DNA of 64,000 nt from Actinomadura syzygii (GTDB taxonomy: Bacteria; Actinomycetota; Actinomycetes; Streptosporangiales; Streptosporangiaceae), in contig NZ_VSFF01000009.1 of the NCBI RefSeq assembly GCF_008085905.1, forward strand, positions 310,001 through 374,000, written 5' to 3'. The notes under the pieces were generated by a model that was not told the origin of the DNA, made no database searches, and was given only the letters and a program-made list of their open reading frames with translations. A program made the position numbers and the translations under genes. Shown here in pieces: positions 15,765 to 23,084 of this stretch (positions within the stretch are counted from its first letter, which is position 1; each line of letters begins with the position of its first letter).

Positions 15765-16751
15765 TCAGGCGCCTGTGAGCCAGCGCAGCGGGTTGTCGCG
15801 CAGGACGCCCTGGAGCGTCGCGTCGTCGGCGCCCGCGGCGCGCAGCGCGGGCAGGAACGTCTCGAACAGGTAGCCGAAGCCCGTCCCGCCGTACCGGGTG
15901 ATCTGCCTCATCCGGGACACGCCCGTGCTCAGCAGCACCCGGCCCGCGTGCCCGGCCTCCAGCAGGTCCATCACGGAGCGGACGCGGGCGCCGAGCGCGG
16001 CGTGCTCGTCCCCGGCAAGGCCGAGCGTGCCGAACGAGACGTACCCGCCGGTCTCGGCGATCTTGCGGTGCTGGCCGGGGTCGTCCACCCGGTCCTGCTG
16101 GCCGACCGCGACCCGGTGCGGGGCCAGCCCGGCGCCGGTGAGGATCTCCAGCTGGGCGAGCCCGGCGCGGCCGTAGGTCGCCACCGACAGCCCGGAGAGC
16201 GCGGCCGCGCGGGCGGCGGCGCGCAGGCACAGCTCCTCCGCCTCCGTCGGCGCCTCGCCCCAGGTCCCGATCTCGCCGATCACGCCGGGCAGCGAGTTGG
16301 TGCCGTCCATGCCGAAGCCGACCTCGGCGAGGAAGCGCTCGGCGAGCCGCTCGGCGGCGGACGGGCCGTCCGGCACCTCGCCCGCGGCGATCGCCTCGCG
16401 GACGTACGACGGGTGGAACGGCTCGGTGAACACGCCCGTCCCGGCGACGACCGCGACCCGCGCGCCGGAGCTGATCCGGGCGAGCGCGGCCGCGTTGCGG
16501 CCCATGCCGGAGCAGGTCAGGTCGACGACGAGGCCGAGCCCGTGGTCGCGGCGCAGCGCGGCCAGCTCCCGCTGGACGGACTTCTCCTCGTCCAGCCAGC
16601 GCCCGGGGTCGGACTCGACCAGCTTCGGACGGGCCGGCCAGCGCAGGTCCATCTGCAGGTGCTCATGGGACAGCACGGGTCCGGTGATGTCGGACGTCGG
16701 GATCGTGCCGGTCACGGTCCGCAGCCGTCCGGCCTCCGCACGGGGGGTCAT
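15765..16751 (-). CDS. Phosphotriesterase-family protein lacking several metal ligands
   Basis: A 328-aa TIM-barrel protein of the phosphotriesterase/PHP branch of the amidohydrolases. The N-terminal HEHLQMD (H29, H31) is intact, and Glu160 in 'VIGEIGTW' stands where classical PTE has a carboxylated Lys, as in many PHP-type members. The later ligands are not conserved: the usual 'IHT' His is Ala191 in 'LSVATYGRAG', the 'GHxD' His is Gln218 in 'AVGQQDRVDD', and the 'LLSxD' Asp is Gly277 in 'LLSTGVS'. The C-terminal 'YGGTGFGYLFETFLPALR' and 'NPLRWL' are typical. Binuclear catalysis therefore looks lost or altered. ATG 16751 follows GGGGGG. Lies alone between YihY and the phosphoribosyltransferase gene. 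Confidence 0.85.
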   Translation of the reverse strand: MTPRAEAGRLRTVTGTIPTSDITGPVLSHEHLQMDLRWPARPKLVESDPGRWLDEEKSVQRELAALRRDHGLGLVVDLTCSGMGRNAAALARISSGARVAVVAGTGVFTEPFHPSYVREAIAAGEVPDGPSAAERLAERFLAEVGFGMDGTNSLPGVIGEIGTWGEAPTEAEELCLRAAARAAALSGLSVATYGRAGLAQLEILTGAGLAPHRVAVGQQDRVDDPGQHRKIAETGGYVSFGTLGLAGDEHAALGARVRSVMDLLEAGHAGRVLLSTGVSRMRQITRYGGTGFGYLFETFLPALRAAGADDATLQGVLRDNPLRWLTGA

Positions 16752-16790
16752 GTCACGCGAGGCTACGACATGTTTGGCCTTTTCAAACCC

Positions 16791-17981
16791 CTAACGGGTT
16801 CTCTTTTTACCTTCCGGGGCGGCTTCGGCCCCGTTTTCGGAGGCGGCCTCCGCGTCGGCCGCCGCGTCAGCCTCGGCCTCCGCATCCGCCTCCGCGTCGG
16901 CCTCGGCGTCGGCCTCGGCGGCGGCCGCCGCGTGCCGCTCCGCCAGTTCGGCCCGCGCCGTGGCGGTGACCTCGCTCGGCCACAGCCGGTCGATCTCGGC
17001 GTTCAGCGTCGCCCCGATCAGCACCGCGAGCGCGGCGACGTACAGCCAGGCGAGCACGGCGATGGCGGCGGCGAGCGACCCGTACACCGACACGCCGCTG
17101 AACGAGCCGGTGAGGTAGATCCGGAGCGTGATGCTCCCGAAGATCCAGATCAGCAGCGCGAGCGCCGCGCCGGGCACCGCGCGCCACCACGCCGTCCGGA
17201 CCGGGACGCTCACGTGGTACAGCGTCGCCAGGAACACGATCGACAGGGTGATCACGACCGGCCAGTACAGCAGCTGCACGGCCTGGGCGCTCTCCGGCAG
17301 CGCCTGCCGGACCAGCGCGGGCCCGGCCACCAGCAGCGGGATGACGACCACGAGGATCAGCAGCCCGACGAGGTAGAGGAAGAAGGCCCGCAGCCGGGTC
17401 CGGATCACGCCGCGGATGCCGGACAGCCCGTAGGCGATGGTGATCGTGTCGACGTACACGTTCGTCGCGCGCGAGCCCGCCCAGAGCGAGATCAGGAAGC
17501 TGACCGAGACGATGTCGACCCGGCCGCCGTTGATCACGTCGTTGAGCAGCGGGACGACCGTGGTGTTCACCGCTTCCGCGGTCAGCACCTGCTGGGCGTG
17601 CCCGATCACCCACGTGCGGATGTCGGCGACGGCGTCGGGGCCGATCGCGCCGCGCAGGTGGCCCATCGTGCCGATCAGCCCGATCACGAGCGGCGGCAGG
17701 GACAGCAGCGCGAAGAACGCGGCCTCGGCCGCGAGGCCCGTCACCCGGTAGCGGAACGCGCCCGCCGCCGTGCCCTTCACGAGCGCCCAGCTCACCTGCC
17801 CGGACGTGTGGGCGCCCGCCACGGCGCGGGCGCGCAGCCGGTCGCGCAGTCGCGGGCCGGGAGGGTGCGCGGCCACCGCGCCCGGGGCGTGCGGGGCGGG
17901 GGCGTCCTGGGCGTCCTCGCCCGGTCCGGGTTCGGAGTCCCCGGCCGGGGGGACGCCCGCGGCGTCGGAGACGGTGGTCAC
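16791..17981 (-). CDS. YihY/BrkB-family membrane protein with acidic repeat tail
   Basis: A 396-aa inner-membrane protein with about six hydrophobic helices. The first is around 'LAAEAAFFALLSLPPLVIGLIG' and the last around 'AAAIAVLAWLYVAALAVLIGATLNAEID', whose 'WLY' and 'GATLNAEID' ending is typical of YihY/BrkB (formerly called RNase BN). The cytoplasmic C-terminus carries a low-complexity run of Ala, Asp and Glu dipeptides (coded by 16850-16930) followed by a basic end, GKKRTR. GTG 17981 was chosen (VTTVSDAAG after GGTGGGGCG); an ATG at 18017 is also in frame. Function is unsettled; a transporter or flippase-like role has been proposed for the family. Confidence 0.88.
   Translation of the reverse strand: MTTVSDAAGVPPAGDSEPGPGEDAQDAPAPHAPGAVAAHPPGPRLRDRLRARAVAGAHTSGQVSWALVKGTAAGAFRYRVTGLAAEAAFFALLSLPPLVIGLIGTMGHLRGAIGPDAVADIRTWVIGHAQQVLTAEAVNTTVVPLLNDVINGGRVDIVSVSFLISLWAGSRATNVYVDTITIAYGLSGIRGVIRTRLRAFFLYLVGLLILVVVIPLLVAGPALVRQALPESAQAVQLLYWPVVITLSIVFLATLYHVSVPVRTAWWRAVPGAALALLIWIFGSITLRIYLTGSFSGVSVYGSLAAAIAVLAWLYVAALAVLIGATLNAEIDRLWPSEVTATARAELAERHAAAAAEADAEADAEADAEAEADAAADAEAASENGAEAAPEGKKRTR
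16850..16930. repeat. Short tandem repeats coding Ala/Asp/Glu tail
   Basis: Imperfect 6- and 12-bp units (CTCGGC/CTCCGC with GTCGGC/ATCCGC) on the plus strand encode alternating AE and AD dipeptides at the C-terminus of the YihY-like protein. Such tracts vary in length by slippage. Confidence 0.7.
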
Positions 17982-18292
17982 ACCGCCCCACCGTAGAGCG
18001 TTCCGCGTCCGGAACATGCCGCATCGACCTCGCGAGTCTCCCGCGCCCGGCCCGTCCCCCGCGTCCCCCGGGCCCCTCCGCTCATCCTGGTGATCCGCTT
18101 CGCACGTTCCGTTCCGACCGCCTCCCCCGCTCGATCGTCTCGCCGGTCGGCGGCCCGTTCCCTGCACGTCCCTGTGCCCATACCCGCTTTGACGGGACGG
18201 AACGTCCAGCAGACCATGATCGTCTTTTACCCGGCGCGGCGGGCGCCCGACGGGTGCTCCGAGCATCCGCCACCATCGGCGACAATGGAAGC
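17982..18292. other. Divergent intergenic region
   Basis: 311 bp between the leftward YihY gene and the rightward Cys-rich small protein. Leftward frames across it are Arg/Gly-rich and look like shadows. Its right end carries GACAAT (18281-18286), a plausible -10 hexamer only 6 nt before the GTG at 18293, consistent with a leaderless transcript. Nothing else convincing is seen. Confidence 0.5.
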
Positions 18293-18478
18293 GTGATCTG
18301 CCCGTCCTGCCGTGACCGCCGCCACGAGGAGTGCCGCGGCGGTTCGTGGTGTGACTGCCAGCACGTGCGCCGTCCGGGTGCGGACGGCGCGACCCGGAGC
18401 GCCGCCGACGGCGCCGCGCCCACCGGGGCGACCAGCGACGACGCCGAGCCCCCGGTCAACTGGAGGCGGCAGGGATGA
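18293..18478 (+). CDS. Small Cys/His-rich putative zinc-binding protein (61 aa)
   Basis: GTG start 18293-18295, directly after a possible -10 element, so probably leaderless. The first 24 residues carry 'CPSCRDRRHEECRGG' then 'WCDCQH', giving five Cys and two His spaced like a zinc-binding knuckle. The remaining 37 residues are polar and disordered. Similar short proteins occur across actinomycetes; function unknown. It stands alone ahead of the sulfur-assimilation operon and is not obviously part of it. Confidence 0.7.
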   Translation: MICPSCRDRRHEECRGGSWCDCQHVRRPGADGATRSAADGAAPTGATSDDAEPPVNWRRQG

Positions 18479-18546
18479 CGCATCTCACCCGCCCGGCTCC
18501 CGGTCGTGACTGGACAGCCCGACAGAGGGCGTGTCAAAGTTCAGGT

Positions 18547-18624
18547 ATGACTGCCGCGGACCCGTTGCTGGCCAAGCGCCGGCACGTCGACTTCCTCCGC
18601 GTCCGCAGCGCGATCTGTCGGTGA
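18547..18624 (+). CDS. Cysteine-type leader peptide (25 aa)
   Basis: MTAADPLLAKRRHVDFLRVRSAICR. The 'RRHVDxxRVxSAxCR' pattern, ending in a Cys codon just before the stop, is the conserved actinobacterial leader peptide found ahead of sulfur genes. An 11-bp hairpin (one mismatch) follows the stop. Family knowledge suggests that ribosome behaviour at the late Cys codon senses cysteine and tunes the downstream sir-cysH genes; this is inferred here from position and sequence. Confidence 0.78.
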   Translation: MTAADPLLAKRRHVDFLRVRSAICR

Positions 18625-18632
18625 CGCTCCGA

Positions 18633-18659
18633 CCACGCCCCTGCTCAACAGGCGCGTGG
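18633..18659 (+). promoter_or_regulatory. Hairpin after the cysteine leader peptide
   Basis: CCACGCCCCTG (18633-18643) pairs with CAGGCGCGTGG (18649-18659) with one mismatch and a CTCAA loop, starting 9 nt after the leader stop. Candidate attenuator element for the sulfite reductase operon. Confidence 0.6.
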
Positions 18660-18760
18660 CGCATCGGCGTCATCGTTGAATCCCCTCCTGCTCAGCGTCG
18701 AGCCGGCCGCTTTGACTGCCGGTGCGCTACGCGTCCCACTCTCAGACGAGGACGCGCGCC

Positions 18761-20413
18761 GTGCCACCCGCGATCAAGCGCAAGAAGGCCGAGGGCCAGT
18801 GGGCCCTCGGTTACCGGGAACCGCTCAACAAGAACGAGGAGAACAAGAAGAACGACGACGGGCTGAACGTCCGCCGCCGCATCATCGAGATCTACTCCAA
18901 GGCCGGCTTCGACTCGATCGACCCCGCCGACCTGCGCGGCCGCTTCCGCTGGATGGGCCTCTACACCCAGCGCAAGCCCGGCATCGACGGCGGCCGCACC
19001 GGCGCCCTGGAGGACGAGGAGCTCGAAGACCGCTACTTCATGCTCCGGGTGCGGATCGACGGCGGCCAGCTCAGCGGGCCGCAGCTGCGCGCCGTCGCCG
19101 ACGTCTCCACGCGGTACGCCCGCGGCACCGCCGACGTCACCGACCGGCAGAACGTCCAGCTGCACTGGGTGCGGATCGAGGACGTCCCGGCGATCTGGGA
19201 GGCGCTCGAGGCGGTCGGGCTGCACACCATGGAGGCGTGCGGGGACGTCCCGCGCGTCATCATCGGCTGCCCGCTCGCCGGGATCGCGGCCGACGAGGTG
19301 ATCGACGCGACGCCGCAGCTCCGCGACGTCCACGACCGCTACATCGGGTCGCCCGAGTTCTCCAACCTGCCGCGCAAGTTCAAGACGGCCATGTCGGGGT
19401 GCACCGCGCACTGCACTGTCCACGAGATCAACGACATCGCGTTCGTGGGCGTCGTGAACGAGGCGGGCGAGACCGGCTACCAGCTCTTCGTCGGCGGCGG
19501 CCTGTCCACCAACCCGATGTTCGCGCAGAGCCTCGGCGTGTTCGTGAAGCCGGAGCAGGCCACGGAGGTGTGGCACGGCGTCACGTCGATCTTCCGTGAC
19601 TACGGTTACCGGCGGCTGCGCAGCCGCGCCCGGTTGAAGTTCCTGATGAAGGACTGGGGCGCGCAGAAGTTCCGCGAGGTGCTGGAGAAGGAGTACCTCG
19701 GGTACGCGCTGCCCGACGGCCCCGAGCCCGCCGCGCCGCTCCCCCGCCGCGACCACGTCGGCATCCACCCGCAGCGGGACGGCAACTTCTACGTCGGGTT
19801 CGCGCCGCGCGTCGGCCGGGTGAGCGGCGAGCTGCTCGGCGTCATCGGCGACCTCGCCGAGCGGTACGGCTCCGGCCGGGTCCGGACGACCATCGAGCAG
19901 AAGATGGTCATCCTGGACGTCCCGGAGGAGAAGACCGAGGAGCTGGCCGACGAGCTGGCCAGGCACGACCTCCAGGTGCGGCCGTCCACGTTCCGGCGGC
20001 AGACGATGGCGTGCACGGGCATCGAGTACTGCAAGCTCGCGATCACCGACACCAAGCAGCGCTCCATGGACCTGATCGACGAGTTGGAGGAGCGGCTCCC
20101 CGACTTCGACCAGCCGCTGACGATCAACGTCAACGGCTGCCCGAACGCGTGCGCCCGCATCCAGGTCGCCGACATCGGGCTGAAGGGCCAGCTCGTCCTG
20201 GACGAGAACGGCGACCAGGTCGAGGGCTTCCAGATCCACCTCGGCGGCCAGCTCGGCGCCTCGTTCGGCAAGAAGGTCCGCGGGCTGAAGACGACGTCGG
20301 CCGGGCTGACCGACTACGTCGAGCGGGTCGTCCGCGCCTACGACAAGCAGCGCGGCGAGGGCGAGTCCTTCGCCGACTGGGTGCGGCGCGCCGACGAAGC
20401 CGATCTCCAATGA
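18761..20413 (+). CDS. sirA: Ferredoxin-dependent sulfite (nitrite) reductase
   Basis: A 550-aa siroheme/[4Fe-4S] enzyme reducing sulfite to sulfide with six electrons from ferredoxin. Two half-domains are visible. Cluster cysteines are in 'TMACTGIEYCKLA' (CxxxxxC) and 'NVNGCPNAC' (CxxxC), the last also ligating siroheme. 'ALGYREPLN' and 'DLRGRFRWMGLYTQR' near the N-terminus are typical of actinobacterial SirA. GTG 18761 was chosen after a GACGAGGAC site; the frame is open to 18722. It follows a cysteine leader and is coupled to the zinc-ribbon gene or near it, then cysH and sirB, which identifies it as sulfite rather than nitrite reductase. The order matches Streptomyces coelicolor SCO6102-SCO6100. 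Confidence 0.92.
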   Translation: MPPAIKRKKAEGQWALGYREPLNKNEENKKNDDGLNVRRRIIEIYSKAGFDSIDPADLRGRFRWMGLYTQRKPGIDGGRTGALEDEELEDRYFMLRVRIDGGQLSGPQLRAVADVSTRYARGTADVTDRQNVQLHWVRIEDVPAIWEALEAVGLHTMEACGDVPRVIIGCPLAGIAADEVIDATPQLRDVHDRYIGSPEFSNLPRKFKTAMSGCTAHCTVHEINDIAFVGVVNEAGETGYQLFVGGGLSTNPMFAQSLGVFVKPEQATEVWHGVTSIFRDYGYRRLRSRARLKFLMKDWGAQKFREVLEKEYLGYALPDGPEPAAPLPRRDHVGIHPQRDGNFYVGFAPRVGRVSGELLGVIGDLAERYGSGRVRTTIEQKMVILDVPEEKTEELADELARHDLQVRPSTFRRQTMACTGIEYCKLAITDTKQRSMDLIDELEERLPDFDQPLTINVNGCPNACARIQVADIGLKGQLVLDENGDQVEGFQIHLGGQLGASFGKKVRGLKTTSAGLTDYVERVVRAYDKQRGEGESFADWVRRADEADLQ

Positions 20414-20475
20414 CGAGCGAAGCGAACCAGGGGGCGCCGGGGGGCGGCCCCCGGCACGGCGGTGGAGGCGAGCGC

Positions 20476-20631
20476 ATGGCGCCCTTCTACTGCCCCTACT
20501 GCGGTGAGGAGAGCCTGGAGCCCCGTGAAGAGCACGGGTCCTGGTTCTGCCCTGACTGCGTCCGTTCCTTCACGTTGAAATTCCTCGGTGTCGGAGCTCC
20601 CCGCACCGCGAGCAAGGAGGTCCCTCGGTGA
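20476..20631 (+). CDS. Small zinc-ribbon protein of the cys operon
   Basis: About 51 aa: 'YCPYCGEES' and 'WFCPDCVRSF' give two CxxC pairs of a zinc ribbon. ATG 20476 has GGAGGCG 6 nt upstream. An alternative ATG at 20410, which overlaps the sirA stop as ATGA, would add a Gly-rich 22-residue extension. The stop overlaps the GTG of cysH by 4 bp. An unannotated small gene occupies the same place between sulfite reductase and cysH in streptomycetes, implying a conserved but undefined role in sulfate reduction. Confidence 0.75.
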   Translation: MAPFYCPYCGEESLEPREEHGSWFCPDCVRSFTLKFLGVGAPRTASKEVPR

Positions 20632-21338
20632 CTCTTCTGGAGACCGACAGACCCGCACTCGATCTCGAAGACATCGTCGAGTCCGCCGCCGCCGCGCTGG
20701 AGGGGGCCTCCACGCTGGAGGTCATCCGCTGGGCGTCCGCGACGTTCGGCGACCGCATCTGCCTCACCTCGTCCATGTCGGACGCCGCGCTGATCCACCT
20801 CGTGTCGAAGGTGAAGCCGGGCATCGACGTCCTGTTCGTCGACACCGGCTACCACTTCGCCGAGACGATCGGGACGCGCGACGCCGTCGAGGCCGTGTAC
20901 CCGGTGAACGTGATCAACGTGACGCCGTCCCGGACCGTCGAGGAGCAGGAGGCCGCGCTCGGCCCTCGGCTGTTCGGCCGCAACCCCGACCTGTGCTGCC
21001 ACCTGCGCAAGGTCGAGCCGCTCGGCCGGGCCCTTGAGGGGTACATGGCGTGGTTCAGCGGCATCCGCCGGGACGAGACGGCGAGCCGCCGCGACCGCAG
21101 GGTCGTCGAGTGGGACCGCAAGCGCGGCATGGTCAAGGTCAACCCGATCCTGGACTGGTCGCAGGACGACATCGACAACTACATCGAGGACAACGGGGTG
21201 CTCGTCAACCCGCTGCACTACGACGGATACCCGTCGATCGGGTGCGCGCCGTGCACCCGTCCGGTCGCGGCCGGAGAGGACCCGCGCAGCGGCCGGTGGG
21301 CCGGGATGGGCAAGACCGAGTGCGGTATCCACCTGTGA
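20628..21338 (+). CDS. cysH: APS/PAPS reductase
   Basis: A 236-aa enzyme reducing adenylylsulfate to sulfite with thioredoxin. GTG start overlaps the preceding stop (GTGA). 'LTSSMSDAALIHL' is the PP-loop-like nucleotide site and 'FVDTGYHF' the following strand. The paired Cys in 'DLCCHLRK' and the 'GCAPC' pair (C206, C209) ligate a [4Fe-4S] cluster, marking the iron-sulfur class that normally prefers APS over PAPS. Catalytic Cys is in the C-terminal 'KTECGIHL' (C232). Fourth element of the leader-sirA-ribbon-cysH-sirB operon. No cysD/N or sulfate permease gene lies in the window. Confidence 0.94.
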   Translation: MTLLETDRPALDLEDIVESAAAALEGASTLEVIRWASATFGDRICLTSSMSDAALIHLVSKVKPGIDVLFVDTGYHFAETIGTRDAVEAVYPVNVINVTPSRTVEEQEAALGPRLFGRNPDLCCHLRKVEPLGRALEGYMAWFSGIRRDETASRRDRRVVEWDRKRGMVKVNPILDWSQDDIDNYIEDNGVLVNPLHYDGYPSIGCAPCTRPVAAGEDPRSGRWAGMGKTECGIHL

Positions 21339-22159
21339 GTTCCCCGCACCGCACGGGTTCACACGGCACGGGTTCACACGGCACGGGTCCACACGGCACG
21401 GGTCCGTACAGCGCGGGCCGTCCGATGGTGGCGGTCGCGCACGGCAGCCGCGACCCGCGCGCCGCCGCGACCGTCGCCGCGCTGCTCGACGCCGTCCGGG
21501 CGCGGCGGCCGGACGTGCCCGTGCACGCCTCGTTCCTCGACCACGCGCCGCCCGCGCCCGACCGCGTCCTGGACGGCCTGGCCCGCGACGGCGCGGACGA
21601 GGCGGTCGTCCTGCCCCTCCTCCTCACGGCCGCCTACCACAGCAAGACCGACATCCCGGGCGTGCTGAACCGGGTCCGGGCCCTGCACCCGCGGCTCCGC
21701 CTCCGGACGGCCGGGACGCTCGGCCCCGACCCGCTGCTGATCGACGCCCTGGAGCGCCGCCTGTCCGGCGCCGGGGTGGAGGTCGGCGACCCGGACACGG
21801 CCGTCGTGCTGGTGTCGGCCGGGTCCAGCGACCCGGCGGCGAACGCCGTCATCGCGCGGCTCGCCCGGGAGTGGCGGGCGCGCGGCTGGCGGGGCGTCGT
21901 CCCGGCCTACGCGTCGGCGACGCGTCCCCGTCCGGCGGAGGCGGTGGCGGCGCTGCTCGACGCGGGCGTCCCGCGGGTGGCGGTGGCGTCGTACTTCCTG
22001 GCCCCCGGCTACTTCGCCGACAAGGTCCGGGCGGAGACCCTGGCCGCGGGTGCGGCGGCGGTGTCCCCCGCGCTGGGCGCCGCCCCGGAGGTCGCGGACC
22101 TGGTCGTCCGGCGCTACACCGAGGCGTTGGAGACGGCTCGAACGGCCGTGGCCGGGTAA
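21335..22159 (+). CDS. Sirohydrochlorin ferrochelatase-like protein (CbiX/SirB)
   Basis: A 274-aa chelatase expected to insert Fe(II) into sirohydrochlorin, making the siroheme that sulfite reductase needs. GTG 21335 overlaps the cysH stop (GTGA). After a 30-residue His/Gly/Thr-rich N-terminus comes 'MVAVAHGSRDP', with the metal-binding His, then 'LPLLLTAAYHSKTDIP', with the second conserved His. A second half-domain repeats the fold ('VVLVSAGSSDP', 'VASYFLAPGYF'), in which the His positions are replaced. The N-terminal extension is built from 15-bp tandem repeats (21361-21405). Confidence 0.87.
   Translation: MSSPHRTGSHGTGSHGTGPHGTGPYSAGRPMVAVAHGSRDPRAAATVAALLDAVRARRPDVPVHASFLDHAPPAPDRVLDGLARDGADEAVVLPLLLTAAYHSKTDIPGVLNRVRALHPRLRLRTAGTLGPDPLLIDALERRLSGAGVEVGDPDTAVVLVSAGSSDPAANAVIARLAREWRARGWRGVVPAYASATRPRPAEAVAALLDAGVPRVAVASYFLAPGYFADKVRAETLAAGAAAVSPALGAAPEVADLVVRRYTEALETARTAVAG
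21348..21405 (+). repeat. 15-bp tandem repeats in the chelatase N-terminus
   Basis: Three consecutive units of ACACGGCACGGGT(T/C)C at 21361-21375, 21376-21390 and 21391-21405, plus a partial copy before them. They code HGTGS/HGTGP pentapeptides between the start codon and the conserved domain. Confidence 0.85.
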
Positions 22160-22164
22160 CGGCG

Positions 22165-22899
22165 TCAGGCGCGGTCGCGCCACCAGGAGGCGACCGCGCG
22201 GCGCAGCGGCGCGTGGTGCTGGTCGTCGACGATCTTGATGTCGCCCATCACGGCGTTCGCGGTGACGCGGACGACGGGCACCCGCGCCCCCGGATGCGGG
22301 TCGCGGACGTTGACCTTGCGGTCGCCGAGGAAGGCGCGGCCGGTCAGCTCGACGGTGACGCCGTCCGGGACGATGATCTTGACGTCGCCCATCACGGCGG
22401 TGGCGGTGATGTCGACGACGCCGCTCGGCACCTGCGCGCCGCGCAGGTCGAGCTCGACGTCGCCCATCACCGAGACGGCCTCCAGCGGGCCGTCGATGCG
22501 GCCGACGATGCGCTCCTTGCAGTCGCCCATGACGGCGCTGAACTTGCGCTGGACCTGGACGGGCGCCGGGTTCGCGCCGGGCGCGCCCATGCCGGGAAGG
22601 TCGGCGGTGATGCGGTCGAGGTCGCCGCGGGTGACGGCGGCGTAGGCGGCCTCGGTCCGCTCGGTGAGCTCCTCGAAGGTGAGCCGCCCCTCGACGGAGG
22701 CGATCCGCAGCCGCTCGACGGCCGCCTCGCGCTCGGCGTCCGAGGCGCGGATGACCTCCGGCCCCGGTTCCGGGGCCTGCCCCGGAACCGCATCGAGCCC
22801 GGCGTCGGACGCCGCGACCTCGACCGGGCGCGGGCCCGGCCGCAGGTCCGGCGGGCGCCACGTGGACTGCCGCTCCGGCTGCGGACTGGACTGACTCAT
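22165..22899 (-). CDS. DUF1707 plus LiaF-like C-terminal domain protein
   Basis: A 244-aa soluble protein. A Pro-rich N-terminus is followed by a DUF1707 segment (about residues 50-110), with 'IRASDAEREAAVERLRIAS' and 'GRLTFEELTERTEAAYAAVT', its hallmark. The C-terminal half is a beta-solenoid-like region in which 'VMGD' recurs four times ('SAVMGDCKERIVG', 'SVMGDVELDL', 'AVMGDVKIIV', 'AVMGDIKIVD'), as in the cell-wall stress protein LiaF. No TM segment, unlike most LiaF proteins. ATG 22899. Convergent with the chelatase gene, 5 bp apart. Role unknown; DUF1707 proteins are often membrane-stress associated. Confidence 0.85.
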   Translation of the reverse strand: MSQSSPQPERQSTWRPPDLRPGPRPVEVAASDAGLDAVPGQAPEPGPEVIRASDAEREAAVERLRIASVEGRLTFEELTERTEAAYAAVTRGDLDRITADLPGMGAPGANPAPVQVQRKFSAVMGDCKERIVGRIDGPLEAVSVMGDVELDLRGAQVPSGVVDITATAVMGDVKIIVPDGVTVELTGRAFLGDRKVNVRDPHPGARVPVVRVTANAVMGDIKIVDDQHHAPLRRAVASWWRDRA

Positions 22900-23084
22900 G
22901 GTTCGACGGTATGCCCCCGGCGCCCTGGGACAATCCGCCGCGCGGACGAGATCGTCCCACCACTTCAGGAGGATGGACGCGGTCACCCTCCGCAGGCATG
23001 ACCGGCCCCGGCCGAACGCGGTTCTGTATCCTGCCGGGCAGCGGCGGCGATCCCGCCGGGAGCGCGGCAGGCAGGAGCAGAGCG

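Noticed and set aside
17978..18217. 79-residue leftward frame upstream of the YihY gene
   Set aside because: Arg/Gly/Thr-rich, no ribosome site, no family resemblance.
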